Under the pieces are notes generated by a model that ran no database searches, had not been told where the DNA came from, and was given only the letters and a program-made list of their open reading frames with translations. A program made the translations under genes and the position numbers. A stretch of 64,000 nt of DNA from CAZEDK01 sp964511025 (GTDB lineage Bacteria; Patescibacteriota; Gracilibacteria; UBA1369; GWF2-33-10): NCBI GenBank assembly GCA_964511025.1, contig CAZEDK010000001.1, forward strand, positions 1 through 64,000. Direction: 5' to 3'. How positions within the stretch are numbered: position 1 is the first letter of the stretch; each line of letters starts with the position of its first letter. Shown one piece after another: positions 53,693 to 62,621 of the stretch.

Positions 53693-56267
53693 CTTTCAAA
53701 TTACTCACATCAATTTCTTGCTCTGCTGTAATACCTATTCTTGCTATAATTTCTTGATCAACAAAAATTTTCTTCCTGCCATATTTCATCCTTGAATATT
53801 GCTTCACAATTTGTGCTACTTTTTCGTTTTTATTGGTTTCATCCCAAACAGTTTCAAGGGAAAATGGTCTTGAAGTGGTATTTTTTATATTTAATTTAAT
53901 ATAAGCTTTGTAATTTGAAATACCTATAATATCAGATTCTGTAAGCAATGGAGCGTATTCTTTCGCTAGATATTCAGCATCTTCAGCACCAATTTTGAAA
54001 GACATCATTGTACCCACGTTACCAAAAACAGCATCTCTAATTTGCGTATTAGTCGCTCCTGACTTCGAAATCGTAAGCTGGTTAATATATTGATGAGCCA
54101 TAATAAGCGCAAGTTTATACTTACGAGCTTCTGATAAAATAGAACAAAAACTATCCGTTGCAAAATTTTGAAATTCATCCACGTACATATAAAAAGGCCA
54201 TCTTTTTTCTTGCGGAGTGTCAACTCTACTCATCGCAGCCATCTGCAGTCTTGACACACAGATCAAACCAAGAAGTTGAGTATTCAAATCCCCTATTTTA
54301 CCTTTTGATAGATTAATAAGCAAAATCTTTTTATCATCCATACACTCACGAAAATTAAAAGCCGACTTAGTCTGACCTATTGTATTACGCATTATAGAAT
54401 TCGTAATAAATGGTCCAAATTTTGAAGAAAAATACGGTATCATCTCCTGACGCTCTCGCTCTCCAGTATTAGCATACTCATGTGTCCAAAACGATTTAAC
54501 AACGGGATTTGTTATTTTTGCAACTTTGTATTTCATAAAATCTTCATCCACAAAAATTCTTGGTACATCAAGAAGTGTTGCACCTTCTTCTTTGTCTTCC
54601 ATAAGCGTCAAACATGCATTTCGAAAATAATGCTGAATACGAGGTCCAAATATTTCATCACCAAAAAGTTTGATAAATATTTCAGTTGCCTGACTTGATG
54701 CCATATCCATTTGTTCCGGATTATCGGCTTCTAATATGTTCAAACCCATTGGGCGCTCCTGATCCGCAGGATCAAAAACAATTACATCTTTCGCTCTTTC
54801 TTTTGGAACATAACGAAGCATATCCTCAACAAGATCACCGTGAGGATCAATAACACAAACACCATCACCATTAAGCATGTCTTGCCGAGCCAAATAATTT
54901 AAAAATACTGACTTACCTGAACCTGATTTTCCTATACAATAATGATGCCTAGTCCTATCATCAGGCAACATATGAACTTCTTTTTTCATACCACGAAACG
55001 AATTATAACCAAGCAAAACTCCTTGCTGAGGAGCATCAGGAGGGGCTGGAAGCACTCTGTAATCAAGCCATTTAATTACCGGCGACATATTGTATCGACT
55101 ACTAGGAAAATGATATATAGATGCAAGTTCGTCAGGAACCATTATTGAATTTTTTTCACCGAACCATAGAAGCCTTTTTTTGAAATTATGATAAAGAATT
55201 GGATTGTTAACACAATCAACAGGTACAATACGTCTATTTTGGAAATAATTTAAATCTGGAGATTTAAAAAGATTAAATCCGAGGACGATACTGTCACATA
55301 TTTGCTGAGCACGAAATTTAGTGGGCGATGATGCAATGATACGAACACAGGTATCAAAACCAACTTGTTGAGCTTTTTCACCTATAGATTTCGCTTGTTC
55401 TTCTTTTGTTTGCAACATACGAACATAAGAATCTCCGGACGAAGCTCCAGGGGCATTTGTCTTGTTAAGATTAACTTTTTCCACTCCAACAAACAATGCT
55501 CCCAGAATTTTAAAAACAATTCCTAATATAGGGATCCTCATCAGTAAATTAGCAGGACTTTCTTTGTGCTTATCTTTACCTTTAAAAATTTTCGTACCCA
55601 TTTCTTCAGCTTTTTTTCGCCATTTACCACTGTTTGGATTTGAAATTATTTGTATGACAGCGGTTTCATCATCTTCTAATTTAGATAATACATTTGTTAT
55701 ATCATTAATCGGATCGTTTTCTACTGTTTTAAAAGTTTTTATTGGATACCAAAATGGCCTCACTAAATAGAGAAAATATCCTTTCATTTTATTGCCTTTC
55801 GGAACAGCTTCATAAGGTTCTACATATTGGACATCGGCATCCGAATAATAAGAAGTAATCTGCTTTTCAACCATTTCTTTATAATATTCGTAAGTAACCA
55901 CATAAAAATAAACCATCTTTTTGCGTACAACTAATTCAAAAGACACCATATCCAAATTAAAAATGAAAGCTCTAATCGTATTCCAAAGATTAAGCTCTCT
56001 GATTTCGTGAATATTACGAAAAAACTGCGACATAATACCAATCTTTTCACGAAAATCTTTCTCTGTATCTTTTTCTCTATCTTTCTGAGTGTCACTCCTC
56101 GGAAGCATTACCTGCATATACACCAAATGCCTTGCCATAAGATTTGCACGCACAAAACGCATCCAAAAGATAGACTGCTTGAAAACAATGTATATAATAG
56201 GTATTGCTATAAGAATAATAAGCGGATGAGTGCTTGAGAAATCGATAATTATTTGGACGAGATTCAC
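53679..56267 (-). CDS. TraG/VirD4-like type IV secretion ATPase
   Basis: An 862-residue membrane-anchored ATPase. N-terminal helix (about 13-32). Walker A (GKSGSGKSVFLNYLA) at about residue 444, Walker B (GVCVIDPHGDLVEDML), and a second Asp box near FYMYVDEFQNFATDSFCSIL with the TraG-type HQYINQL motif after it. It starts at GTG (56267). Family members couple DNA or protein to type IV secretion channels, and CPR bacteria often carry such ATPases. No other secretion genes are here. It overlaps the LCP gene. Confidence 0.85.
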   Translation of the reverse strand: MNLVQIIIDFSSTHPLIILIAIPIIYIVFKQSIFWMRFVRANLMARHLVYMQVMLPRSDTQKDREKDTEKDFREKIGIMSQFFRNIHEIRELNLWNTIRAFIFNLDMVSFELVVRKKMVYFYVVTYEYYKEMVEKQITSYYSDADVQYVEPYEAVPKGNKMKGYFLYLVRPFWYPIKTFKTVENDPINDITNVLSKLEDDETAVIQIISNPNSGKWRKKAEEMGTKIFKGKDKHKESPANLLMRIPILGIVFKILGALFVGVEKVNLNKTNAPGASSGDSYVRMLQTKEEQAKSIGEKAQQVGFDTCVRIIASSPTKFRAQQICDSIVLGFNLFKSPDLNYFQNRRIVPVDCVNNPILYHNFKKRLLWFGEKNSIMVPDELASIYHFPSSRYNMSPVIKWLDYRVLPAPPDAPQQGVLLGYNSFRGMKKEVHMLPDDRTRHHYCIGKSGSGKSVFLNYLARQDMLNGDGVCVIDPHGDLVEDMLRYVPKERAKDVIVFDPADQERPMGLNILEADNPEQMDMASSQATEIFIKLFGDEIFGPRIQHYFRNACLTLMEDKEEGATLLDVPRIFVDEDFMKYKVAKITNPVVKSFWTHEYANTGERERQEMIPYFSSKFGPFITNSIMRNTIGQTKSAFNFRECMDDKKILLINLSKGKIGDLNTQLLGLICVSRLQMAAMSRVDTPQEKRWPFYMYVDEFQNFATDSFCSILSEARKYKLALIMAHQYINQLTISKSGATNTQIRDAVFGNVGTMMSFKIGAEDAEYLAKEYAPLLTESDIIGISNYKAYIKLNIKNTTSRPFSLETVWDETNKNEKVAQIVKQYSRMKYGRKKIFVDQEIIARIGITAEQEIDVSNLKVGGG

Positions 56268-56293
56268 AATTCAAAATTTGATGAAATCTCTAT

Positions 56294-56302
56294 ATTATAG
56301 CA
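56294..56302 (-). promoter_or_regulatory. Extended -10 promoter of the TraG-like gene
   Basis: On the minus strand TGCTATAAT, 26 bases before the GTG start. The -35 is weak. On the plus strand the same bases give TATTAT, which may serve the ftsQ-like gene. Confidence 0.45.
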
Positions 56303-56328
56303 GAAAAAAATATTTTTATCACGATCGA

Positions 56329-57186
56329 ATGAATCAGCTTTTATATATCAAGCCAAAAACAAAAGCAAAAGGAAAGCGAAATAGTTTCAAGATTTCTTCG
56401 TATAAAAATCAAATTTTCAAACCCGGAGAAGGAACTAAAAAAATCAAAAAAATACATAATTTTATTCGCAATTTTTTCATATTAGCCCTGATTTGTACTA
56501 CAATTTATTATTTTTTCTTTTCAGATAAATTCTTGATTGAAAATATCAATATAGAAATCGAAGGAGAAAAATCTATTCAAGAAGAAGACATCTTAGACGT
56601 ATTAGATAAATTTAAATATAAAAATATTTTTTTAGTGGATAAAAATGCAATGATCAAAGATTTAGAACCATTTTTAATAAATATAGCTTTTTTTGATATC
56701 AGAAGATCAATCCCAAACAAACTGATTATCAAAATTGTCGAATATAAAGAAATTGCAAATTTGAGCATAGAATTAGATGGAATAGAAAAAAAATTCATTA
56801 TGAATCAAAATGCTCAAGTCAGTCGTGAAAATCTTGCAGAAGAGAATTTGCCAACAATTTATCTCAAAAGTTCCAAACAAACTGCTGAAAATGTGTTTAC
56901 AATGACAAAAGAAGAATTACAATATATAATCAATGCAAAAAGTTACTTTGAAGAAAAATTTAGCATAATAGTAAGATATATTGATTATTACCAAATTGAA
57001 CGAGAAATCCACCTGATGACTGAAAAAGAATTCTCAGTATGGCTTGATATCGATCAACCATACCTAACACAAATCCATGCGCTAAAAGTAGCAGCATCGA
57101 AACTTGATATTTTCACCACTCCTCTTGAATATATTGATTTAAGAGTAAGCAATGGACAAAAAATTATATATCGAAGAAAAAATTAA
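56329..57186 (+). CDS. ftsQ: FtsQ/DivIB-like cell division protein
   Basis: Membrane protein that links early and late divisome parts. A basic cytoplasmic tail, then a membrane helix (FIRNFFILALICTTIYYFFF) and a POTRA-like domain (FLIENINIEIEGEKSIQEED, then RRSIPNKLIIKIVEYKE), then a beta domain (QIHALKVAASKLDIF; EYIDLRVSNGQKIIYRR). I chose ATG 56329, since a promoter-like TATTAT lies just before it; ATG 56281 is possible. It is divergent from the TraG-like gene by about 60 bases. Confidence 0.78.
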   Translation: MNQLLYIKPKTKAKGKRNSFKISSYKNQIFKPGEGTKKIKKIHNFIRNFFILALICTTIYYFFFSDKFLIENINIEIEGEKSIQEEDILDVLDKFKYKNIFLVDKNAMIKDLEPFLINIAFFDIRRSIPNKLIIKIVEYKEIANLSIELDGIEKKFIMNQNAQVSRENLAEENLPTIYLKSSKQTAENVFTMTKEELQYIINAKSYFEEKFSIIVRYIDYYQIEREIHLMTEKEFSVWLDIDQPYLTQIHALKVAASKLDIFTTPLEYIDLRVSNGQKIIYRRKN

Positions 57187-57276
57187 TTAATTTTTTCACA
57201 ACTATTATTTGATTTTTCAAGTTATTAAACTAAAATAGCATTGCTAAGAAAATTTATTCTTTTTTTAAAAAACAAC

Positions 57277-57765
57277 ATGGCTGAATTTTCATTTGATATT
57301 GTCTCCGAATTTGATTTTCAAGAACTTAGAAATGCTATAGATCAAACAAAAAGAGAGACCTCTACAAGATTTGATCTCAAAGATTCCGATATAGAAATTG
57401 AACTAAATCAAGACGCAATTGATCTTAATATTGCAAGCGAACACCAATCCGATGCTGTACTTGGAATCGTGATTCAAAAAATAGTAAACAGAAAGATTTC
57501 ACCAAAAATACTTGATCCGCAAAAAATAGAAGCATCAGGAGGGATGCGATTTCGTCAAAGTATCAAACTAATCAAATCGTTAGACCAAGAAAATGCGAAA
57601 AAAATCTCAAAATTCATTCGAGATAATTTTCCAAAAGCAAAAGCGAGTATACAAGGAGATACCGTAAGAATTAGCTCAAAAAGCAAAGATGATCTGCAGG
57701 CTGTTATGAATGGAGTAAAAAACATAGGAATTGAAGTGCCGCTACAATTTACAAATTACAGATAA
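57277..57765 (+). CDS. yajQ: YajQ-family nucleotide-binding protein
   Basis: A 162-residue protein of the YajQ family (FSFDIVSEFDFQELRNAIDQ, STRFDLKDSDIEIEL, GMRFRQSIKLIKSLDQENAK, KAKASIQGDTVRISSKSKDD). Family members bind RNA or nucleotides (c-di-GMP in some). I chose ATG 57277; an upstream TTG at 57241 adds 12 residues that the family lacks. It is followed by heptamers and the Nudix gene. Confidence 0.92.
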   Translation: MAEFSFDIVSEFDFQELRNAIDQTKRETSTRFDLKDSDIEIELNQDAIDLNIASEHQSDAVLGIVIQKIVNRKISPKILDPQKIEASGGMRFRQSIKLIKSLDQENAKKISKFIRDNFPKAKASIQGDTVRISSKSKDDLQAVMNGVKNIGIEVPLQFTNYR

Positions 57766-57812
57766 TGCAGTTGTTAGTTATTAGTCTTTAGTTATTAGTC
57801 TTTAGTCTTTAG
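57766..57812 (+). repeat. Heptanucleotide array before the Nudix gene
   Basis: GTTAGTTATTAGTCTTTAGT and similar, about six degenerate 7-mers. The array continues right to the Nudix ATG at 57815, leaving no room for an ordinary ribosome binding site. Confidence 0.85.
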
Positions 57813-57814
57813 TT

Positions 57815-58234
57815 ATGGAAAGAATAAATACAGTTGGAGGAATTTTATACAGAATTGAGAATGATAAAATTTTATATTTATTACTTCAATATCCTGATAA
57901 AGCATGGGGATTTCCAAAAGGGATTCAAGATGAAGGCGAAACTCTTGAACAAACCGCAAAACGAGAAATCTGGGAAGAAACAGGAATAAAAAATATCGAA
58001 TTAAACGTAAATCATAAATTTGAATTCGATTATTTTTGCACTTACAACGACATTAAATATCATAAATTCGCTACTCTTTTTTTGGCAAAATCTGACACAA
58101 AAGAAATCATAATTTCAGATGAGCACTTAGATTCCGAGTGGCAGACTTTTGAAAAAGCTTTGAAGAAATTAACTTATGAAAATAATAAAGAGATTTTGAG
58201 AAAAGCTAATTCTATTTTGTTAAAAATTCGTTAA
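57815..58234 (+). CDS. Nudix hydrolase
   Basis: A 139-residue hydrolase of nucleoside diphosphate compounds. The Nudix box is complete: G36-x5-E42-x7-RE-x2-EE-x-G (GIQDEGETLEQTAKREIWEE). The rest (FPKGIQDE, YCTYNDIKYHKFATLFLAK) fits the dinucleoside polyphosphate or MutT-like group; the substrate cannot be told. The start codon is preceded directly by a heptamer array. Confidence 0.92.
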   Translation: MERINTVGGILYRIENDKILYLLLQYPDKAWGFPKGIQDEGETLEQTAKREIWEETGIKNIELNVNHKFEFDYFCTYNDIKYHKFATLFLAKSDTKEIIISDEHLDSEWQTFEKALKKLTYENNKEILRKANSILLKIR

Positions 58235-58317
58235 AAATCGAAAGTTTTTAGAAAAAACCACTTTCAACAGTTGAAAAATTAAAATATAATTAGGCATATA
58301 AAATTAAATTTAACTTT

Positions 58318-58668
58318 ATGGGCGAAATAGAATTTCAAAAAATCGTCATTGAAACCTTATACAGAATTGAAAAAGATGTTTCCGGACTGAAACAAGATGT
58401 TTCCGGACTGAAACAAGATGTTTCCGGACTGAAACAAGATGTCTCTGTGCTACAAGAAGATGTATGTAGTTTGAAATCAGGATTTAGCAGACTTGAAACA
58501 AAAGTAGATAAACTAGATTACGAAATGAAAGATGAAATGAATAAAATGAGAAACAGTATCGATAAAATGCGTGATGAAATGCATGAAAATTTCGAATACG
58601 TAGAAACACTCATAAATCAAGCTTTTGATAGAATTTCTATATCATTAAGCCATGAACAACGAATCTAA
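58318..58668 (+). CDS. Coiled-coil protein with tandem heptad repeats
   Basis: A 116-residue protein that is almost all coiled coil. Residues 20-41 hold three perfect copies of DVSGLKQ, encoded by 21-bp tandem repeats (58377-58439), then a degenerate fourth. The rest continues the heptad pattern (ETKVDKLDYEMKDEMNKMRN). No membrane segment. Function unknown. It is 12 bases before purL. Confidence 0.6.
   Translation: MGEIEFQKIVIETLYRIEKDVSGLKQDVSGLKQDVSGLKQDVSVLQEDVCSLKSGFSRLETKVDKLDYEMKDEMNKMRNSIDKMRDEMHENFEYVETLINQAFDRISISLSHEQRI
58377..58439 (+). repeat. Three tandem 21-bp repeats in a coding sequence
   Basis: GATGTTTCCGGACTGAAACA (21-bp unit, last base A) occurs three times with no differences visible. 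Each unit encodes DVSGLKQ, one turn-pair of a coiled coil. Copy number can change without a frameshift. Confidence 0.9.
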
Positions 58669-58680
58669 ATTAATTTATTT

Positions 58681-61530
58681 ATGATCCACACCCTTTCCAC
58701 CTTCCCAAAAGATCCAAACATTGATTATAAAGGAATCGGTTTACTTAATGACGCTCAAGAATTTCTCAAAATCAAAACTATTTCAGAAATAAGAGCTGTT
58801 AAGAAGTTTTATCTCGAAGGTGTGAATGATGAAGAACTTTTGAAATTAAAAGATAAATTACTGGTTGAAGAAGTTTGGCAAGATTTCACGGTTGATAAAG
58901 ATTTTTATAACAATCATCCAAATAAAATTGAAGTAGCTTTCAGAAAAGGCATGATGAACCCTGAGGTTCGAAGTCTTCTTGAAACCGCACATGAATTAGG
59001 TGTAACAAATTTACAAGCTGCAGATACATGCTGGGTCTACTATTTCTTTGGAAAAAATATAGATCAGAAAGAAATAGATAGCGTGATCAATAAACTTGTA
59101 ATGAATTCAACTACTGAAGAGATCAGAAAAGAGAATCCAGTAACACTTATAATTGAAGGATCAGAACACGAAATTGAAATTGTAAAAGTAAGAGAAATGA
59201 GTGATGAAGAACTTATGAAACTTTCAAAAAACACATTGTTTTTGACGCTCGATGAAATGCATACGATACAGAATTTCTTCAAGAATTTAGGTCGAGATCC
59301 ATATGACTGTGAACTTGAAGTTTTGGCACAAAGCTGGTCAGAACACTGCGGACATAAGACTTTCAAAGCCAAACTTACAATCGACGGAAAAGAAGTTGAA
59401 CCTCTATATCGAAGGCTCAAAAATGCGACGAAAGAAATCAATCACCCAAATGTAGTTTCAGCTTTCGTGGATAATTCCGGAGTGTGGAAATTTGATGATA
59501 ATTATGGAATATGTGGGAAAGTTGAGACTCACAATTCTCCTTCTGCTCTAGATCCATTTGGTGGAGCTGCAACAGGTAGCGGTGGAGTTTTCAGAGACAT
59601 TGTTGGAACTGGTAAAGGAGCGAAAACAATTGCTTCAACTGATATATTTTGTGTAGGACAACCTGATATGGATGAATCTAAAATTCCAGAAGGATGCAAA
59701 CATCCAAGATTTATTTTAAAAGGTTTGGTACGAGGTGTTTCCTCTTATGGGAATCCAATGGGTATTCCTACAACCAATGGCTCAGTACATTTCCACGAAG
59801 ATTTCAGATGCAAACCTACTGTAATTGTTGGAGCTTATGGATTAATAAAATTAGATAGAGCACAAAAAGGAGAAGCACAGGCTGGAAATTTGATCATGAC
59901 TCTTGGTGGGAAAACAGGTCGTGATGGAATTCATGGCGCTACTTTTTCAAGCGCTGAAATGACAGGTGAAACATCTACAGTCAATTCTACAGCAGTTCAA
60001 ATTGGAGATCCGATTCAAGAAAAAAAAGTTTTTGATGCGATTTTGGATTTATCTGATCAGAATTTGATTAACGCAATTACAGATTGCGGGGCTGGAGGAT
60101 TCTCATCAGCAATTGGTGAAATGGGAGCTATCACTGGAGTTGATGTTGAAATTTCAAAAGCTCCTCTCAAGTATAATGGACTTGCTCCATGGGAAATCTG
60201 GCTTTCTGAGAGTCAAGAAAGAATGATCATTGCTGTTGATGGAAATAATTTAGATAAAATTCAAAAAGTTCTAGACAAACACTCCGTTGAAGGAGTTGTT
60301 TTGGGTAAATGTACCGAAGATGCTCAGTTAAAAATTACTTATAAAGGCAAAACTCTCGTTGATCTTCCAATGGAATTTGTTCATGAAGGACTTAGTCAAT
60401 TGAATCTTGAAGCGCATTTTGAAAAATCGAATTTTCCAGATCCGAGCGAAAATGAACTTATAAAAGAAAACTATACAGAAAGTTTACACAAAGTTTTGTC
60501 TCACCCGAATGTGTGCAGCAAAGAACCAATAATTGTAAGATATGATCACAATGTTCAGGGTACGGAAGTTCAGATGCCAATTTGTGGAAACAAACATATT
60601 GGAGTCAATAATTCCAGCGTCCTTGAGCCTATTTTGGGTCATGGCAAGGGAATGATTATTTCTCATGGTTTAAATCCAATTTTAAATCGTATTGATCCAT
60701 ATTTAGGTTCAAAATGGGCAATTTTTGAAGCTGTTTCCAACGCAATTTGCCAAGGAGCAAATCCCGAAAACACAGCTCTTATCGATAATTTCATTTGGCC
60801 AAAACCTGATAGTAAATTCATCGCTGACTTAAGTTTATCGATTGATGCCTGCTGTGATGTTTCAAAAATTTTCAAAATGCCATTTATATCTGGCAAAGAC
60901 AGTCTGAGCTCGACATACAGAAAAGGTGATTTGACCGTTCATATTCCACCTGTGCTTTGTATTTCAACATTTGGGGTGGTGGATGATATTACTAAAACAA
61001 TTTCATCTCCATTCAAGAAAGCAGGGAATAAAATTTTATTAATTGGCGAGACAAAAGCTGAAATGGGAGGATCAATTTATTATGATATTAATGGATACAT
61101 TGGATCAAAAGTCCCAGATATCAATACTCAAATAGCATTAAAAACGTACAAAGCAATTTACAAAGCAATTCAGGAAGGTTTGATTAAATCTTGCCAAGAT
61201 GTGAGTGAAGGAGGATTAGCGACAGCTGTGACTGAAATGTGTTTTGGATTTGATCTATGTGCTGAAATTGAATTAAATAAACTCTCAGTTCTCAGTTCTC
61301 AGTTCTCAGTTCTATTCTCAGAGAGTCCCGCCAGATTCATTTGCGAGGTAGAGACAAAAGATCTTTTGTCTCTAAAAGAAATTTTTGGAGACATAGCTGT
61401 GAATATTATTGGTGAAATAAATAATTCAGATGAAATCGTTTTCAAAAGTAATGATGAAATTTTAATTCAAGATAAACGAGCAAATTTCAAAAAATCATGG
61501 CAACAACCAATGAGGAAGGTGTTTGGATAA
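58681..61530 (+). CDS. purL: PurS-PurL fusion (phosphoribosylformylglycinamidine synthase)
   Basis: Purine pathway enzyme that makes FGAM. The 949 residues consist of about 200 N-terminal residues of PurS-like type, followed by a full PurL: SWSEHCGHKTF, THNSPSALDPFGGAATGSGG, TDCGAGGFSSAIGEMG and SGKDSLSSTYRKG. No glutaminase (PurQ) domain or gene is seen, so an unlinked PurQ would be needed. An extra stretch LSVLSSQFSVLFSES at about residues 868-882 is made by four copies of the heptamer CTCAGTT (61284-61311); the family would read directly into VLFSESPARF. The frame is kept. Confidence 0.93.
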   Translation: MIHTLSTFPKDPNIDYKGIGLLNDAQEFLKIKTISEIRAVKKFYLEGVNDEELLKLKDKLLVEEVWQDFTVDKDFYNNHPNKIEVAFRKGMMNPEVRSLLETAHELGVTNLQAADTCWVYYFFGKNIDQKEIDSVINKLVMNSTTEEIRKENPVTLIIEGSEHEIEIVKVREMSDEELMKLSKNTLFLTLDEMHTIQNFFKNLGRDPYDCELEVLAQSWSEHCGHKTFKAKLTIDGKEVEPLYRRLKNATKEINHPNVVSAFVDNSGVWKFDDNYGICGKVETHNSPSALDPFGGAATGSGGVFRDIVGTGKGAKTIASTDIFCVGQPDMDESKIPEGCKHPRFILKGLVRGVSSYGNPMGIPTTNGSVHFHEDFRCKPTVIVGAYGLIKLDRAQKGEAQAGNLIMTLGGKTGRDGIHGATFSSAEMTGETSTVNSTAVQIGDPIQEKKVFDAILDLSDQNLINAITDCGAGGFSSAIGEMGAITGVDVEISKAPLKYNGLAPWEIWLSESQERMIIAVDGNNLDKIQKVLDKHSVEGVVLGKCTEDAQLKITYKGKTLVDLPMEFVHEGLSQLNLEAHFEKSNFPDPSENELIKENYTESLHKVLSHPNVCSKEPIIVRYDHNVQGTEVQMPICGNKHIGVNNSSVLEPILGHGKGMIISHGLNPILNRIDPYLGSKWAIFEAVSNAICQGANPENTALIDNFIWPKPDSKFIADLSLSIDACCDVSKIFKMPFISGKDSLSSTYRKGDLTVHIPPVLCISTFGVVDDITKTISSPFKKAGNKILLIGETKAEMGGSIYYDINGYIGSKVPDINTQIALKTYKAIYKAIQEGLIKSCQDVSEGGLATAVTEMCFGFDLCAEIELNKLSVLSSQFSVLFSESPARFICEVETKDLLSLKEIFGDIAVNIIGEINNSDEIVFKSNDEILIQDKRANFKKSWQQPMRKVFG
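61284..61311 (+). repeat. Heptanucleotide array inside purL
   Basis: Four perfect copies of CTCAGTT in frame within purL. The same unit makes up the array at 41145. It appears to add about seven residues in a loop before the conserved FSESPARF. Confidence 0.9.
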
Positions 61531-61537
61531 AAAAATC
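61490..61537 (+). repeat. Direct repeat A: native purL 3' end
   Basis: The 3' end of purL (TCATGGCAA... GGTGTTTGGATAAAAAAAT) recurs at 62245-62292 between two toxin-antitoxin modules. The repeat marks a duplication boundary. Confidence 0.75.
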
Positions 61538-61594
61538 TTTGACTGCAGAAAAACAATGATCTATACTGTGATATATATCATCTAAAATAATATC

Positions 61595-61822
61595 ATGGAA
61601 ACTGCAAAAATATTTACAAATGGAAGAAGCCAAGCCGTAAGACTTCCAAAAGCATTTAGGTTTGACGGTGAGGAGGTTTTTATTAGTAAGATAAAAGATA
61701 TGGTCATTTTGACTCCAAAAACAAATAAATGGGATAAGATGAGAGAAAGTTTGGGTCAATTTTCAGATGATTTTATGATAGAAAGGAATCAACCTGAGCA
61801 GCAAATTAGAGAAAATTTATAA
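61595..61822 (+). CDS. vapB: VapB-type antitoxin (AbrB/SpoVT fold)
   Basis: A 75-residue AbrB-like antitoxin: METAKIFTNGRSQAVRLPKA at the start, then FRFDGEEVFISKIKDMVIL and an acidic tail. Twelve bases before the vapC gene. The antitoxin binds and blocks the PIN-domain toxin and usually represses the operon. Confidence 0.92.
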   Translation: METAKIFTNGRSQAVRLPKAFRFDGEEVFISKIKDMVILTPKTNKWDKMRESLGQFSDDFMIERNQPEQQIRENL

Positions 61823-61833
61823 ATTTAAGGATT

Positions 61834-62232
61834 ATGGAATATTTACTTGATACTAATATTTGTGTTTACTTAATAAATAAAAAAAACTATAAACTTATTG
61901 ATAAATTTGAAAGCGTAGATACAGAAAATATAAATATTTCAGCTATTACAGTGAGTGAATTAGAATATGGAATAGCAAAAAGTGAGTATCCAAATAAAAA
62001 TCGTTTGGCATTAAATACATTTTTAACTCCACTAAATATTCTACCTTACGCTAATCATGTAGCTATATTGTACGGTGAAATAAGAGCATATTTAGAAAAA
62101 AGAGGACAAGTAATAGGACCTTTGGATATGCTAATAGGGGCTCATTGCCTTTCGCTAAATCTTACTCTTGTCACAAACAACGAAAAAGAATTTAACCGTA
62201 TACCGAATTTGAGGGTTGAGAATTGGATTTGA
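61834..62232 (+). CDS. vapC: VapC-type PIN-domain ribonuclease toxin
   Basis: A 132-residue PIN-domain toxin. Acidic active-site residues are visible: Asp6 in LLDTN, Glu42 in TVSELEYG, and the later Asp in GPLDMLIGAH, with TNNEKEF in place of the common TrN-x-x-DF. PIN toxins cut tRNA or rRNA. Its last 24 codons are duplicated at 63044-63115. Ends in UGA. Confidence 0.93.
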   Translation: MEYLLDTNICVYLINKKNYKLIDKFESVDTENINISAITVSELEYGIAKSEYPNKNRLALNTFLTPLNILPYANHVAILYGEIRAYLEKRGQVIGPLDMLIGAHCLSLNLTLVTNNEKEFNRIPNLRVENWI

Positions 62233-62244
62233 AATAAAAAATTT

Positions 62245-62292
62245 TAAAAATCATGGCAAGAGCTTATGAAAAAGGTGTTTGGATAAAAAAAT
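62245..62292 (+). repeat. Direct repeat A': duplicated purL tail
   Basis: A diverged copy of the purL 3' end (61490-61537), placed between vapC and the next antitoxin gene. It shows that this stretch arose by segmental duplication of purL tail plus toxin-antitoxin DNA. Confidence 0.75.
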
Positions 62293-62351
62293 ATTGTATA
62301 AAAGCTAAAATGTGGCTATTATATAGTTAGCATATATTTATCACACATAAA

Positions 62352-62621
62352 ATGACTACACAACTATCAATCAAAACAGATCCAAGGATTAAACAAGCCG
62401 CATCAAAACGGGCTGAATATGAAGGGATGACGCTAACCGCAATAGTAAATGTTTTTTTACGAGAGTATGCACATGGTAAATTTCAATTAAGTTTTATGAA
62501 TATTGAAAATCAGCAACTATCAAAAGAATCTATTATGGAGTTTGATGAGATTTTTAAAAGTAAAAAAATTGTATCAAAGGCAAATCAAATATCACAGTAT
62601 CTAAATAATCATAAATTGTAA
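62352..62621 (+). CDS. RelB/DinJ-like antitoxin
   Basis: An 89-residue antitoxin of the RelB/DinJ type: TTQLSIKTDPRIKQAASKRA (ribbon strand and helix), GMTLTAIVNVFLREYAHGK, then a flexible tail. Its stop overlaps by one base (TAATG) with the start of a frameshifted reading frame, likely its decayed toxin. Confidence 0.82.
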   Translation: MTTQLSIKTDPRIKQAASKRAEYEGMTLTAIVNVFLREYAHGKFQLSFMNIENQQLSKESIMEFDEIFKSKKIVSKANQISQYLNNHKL

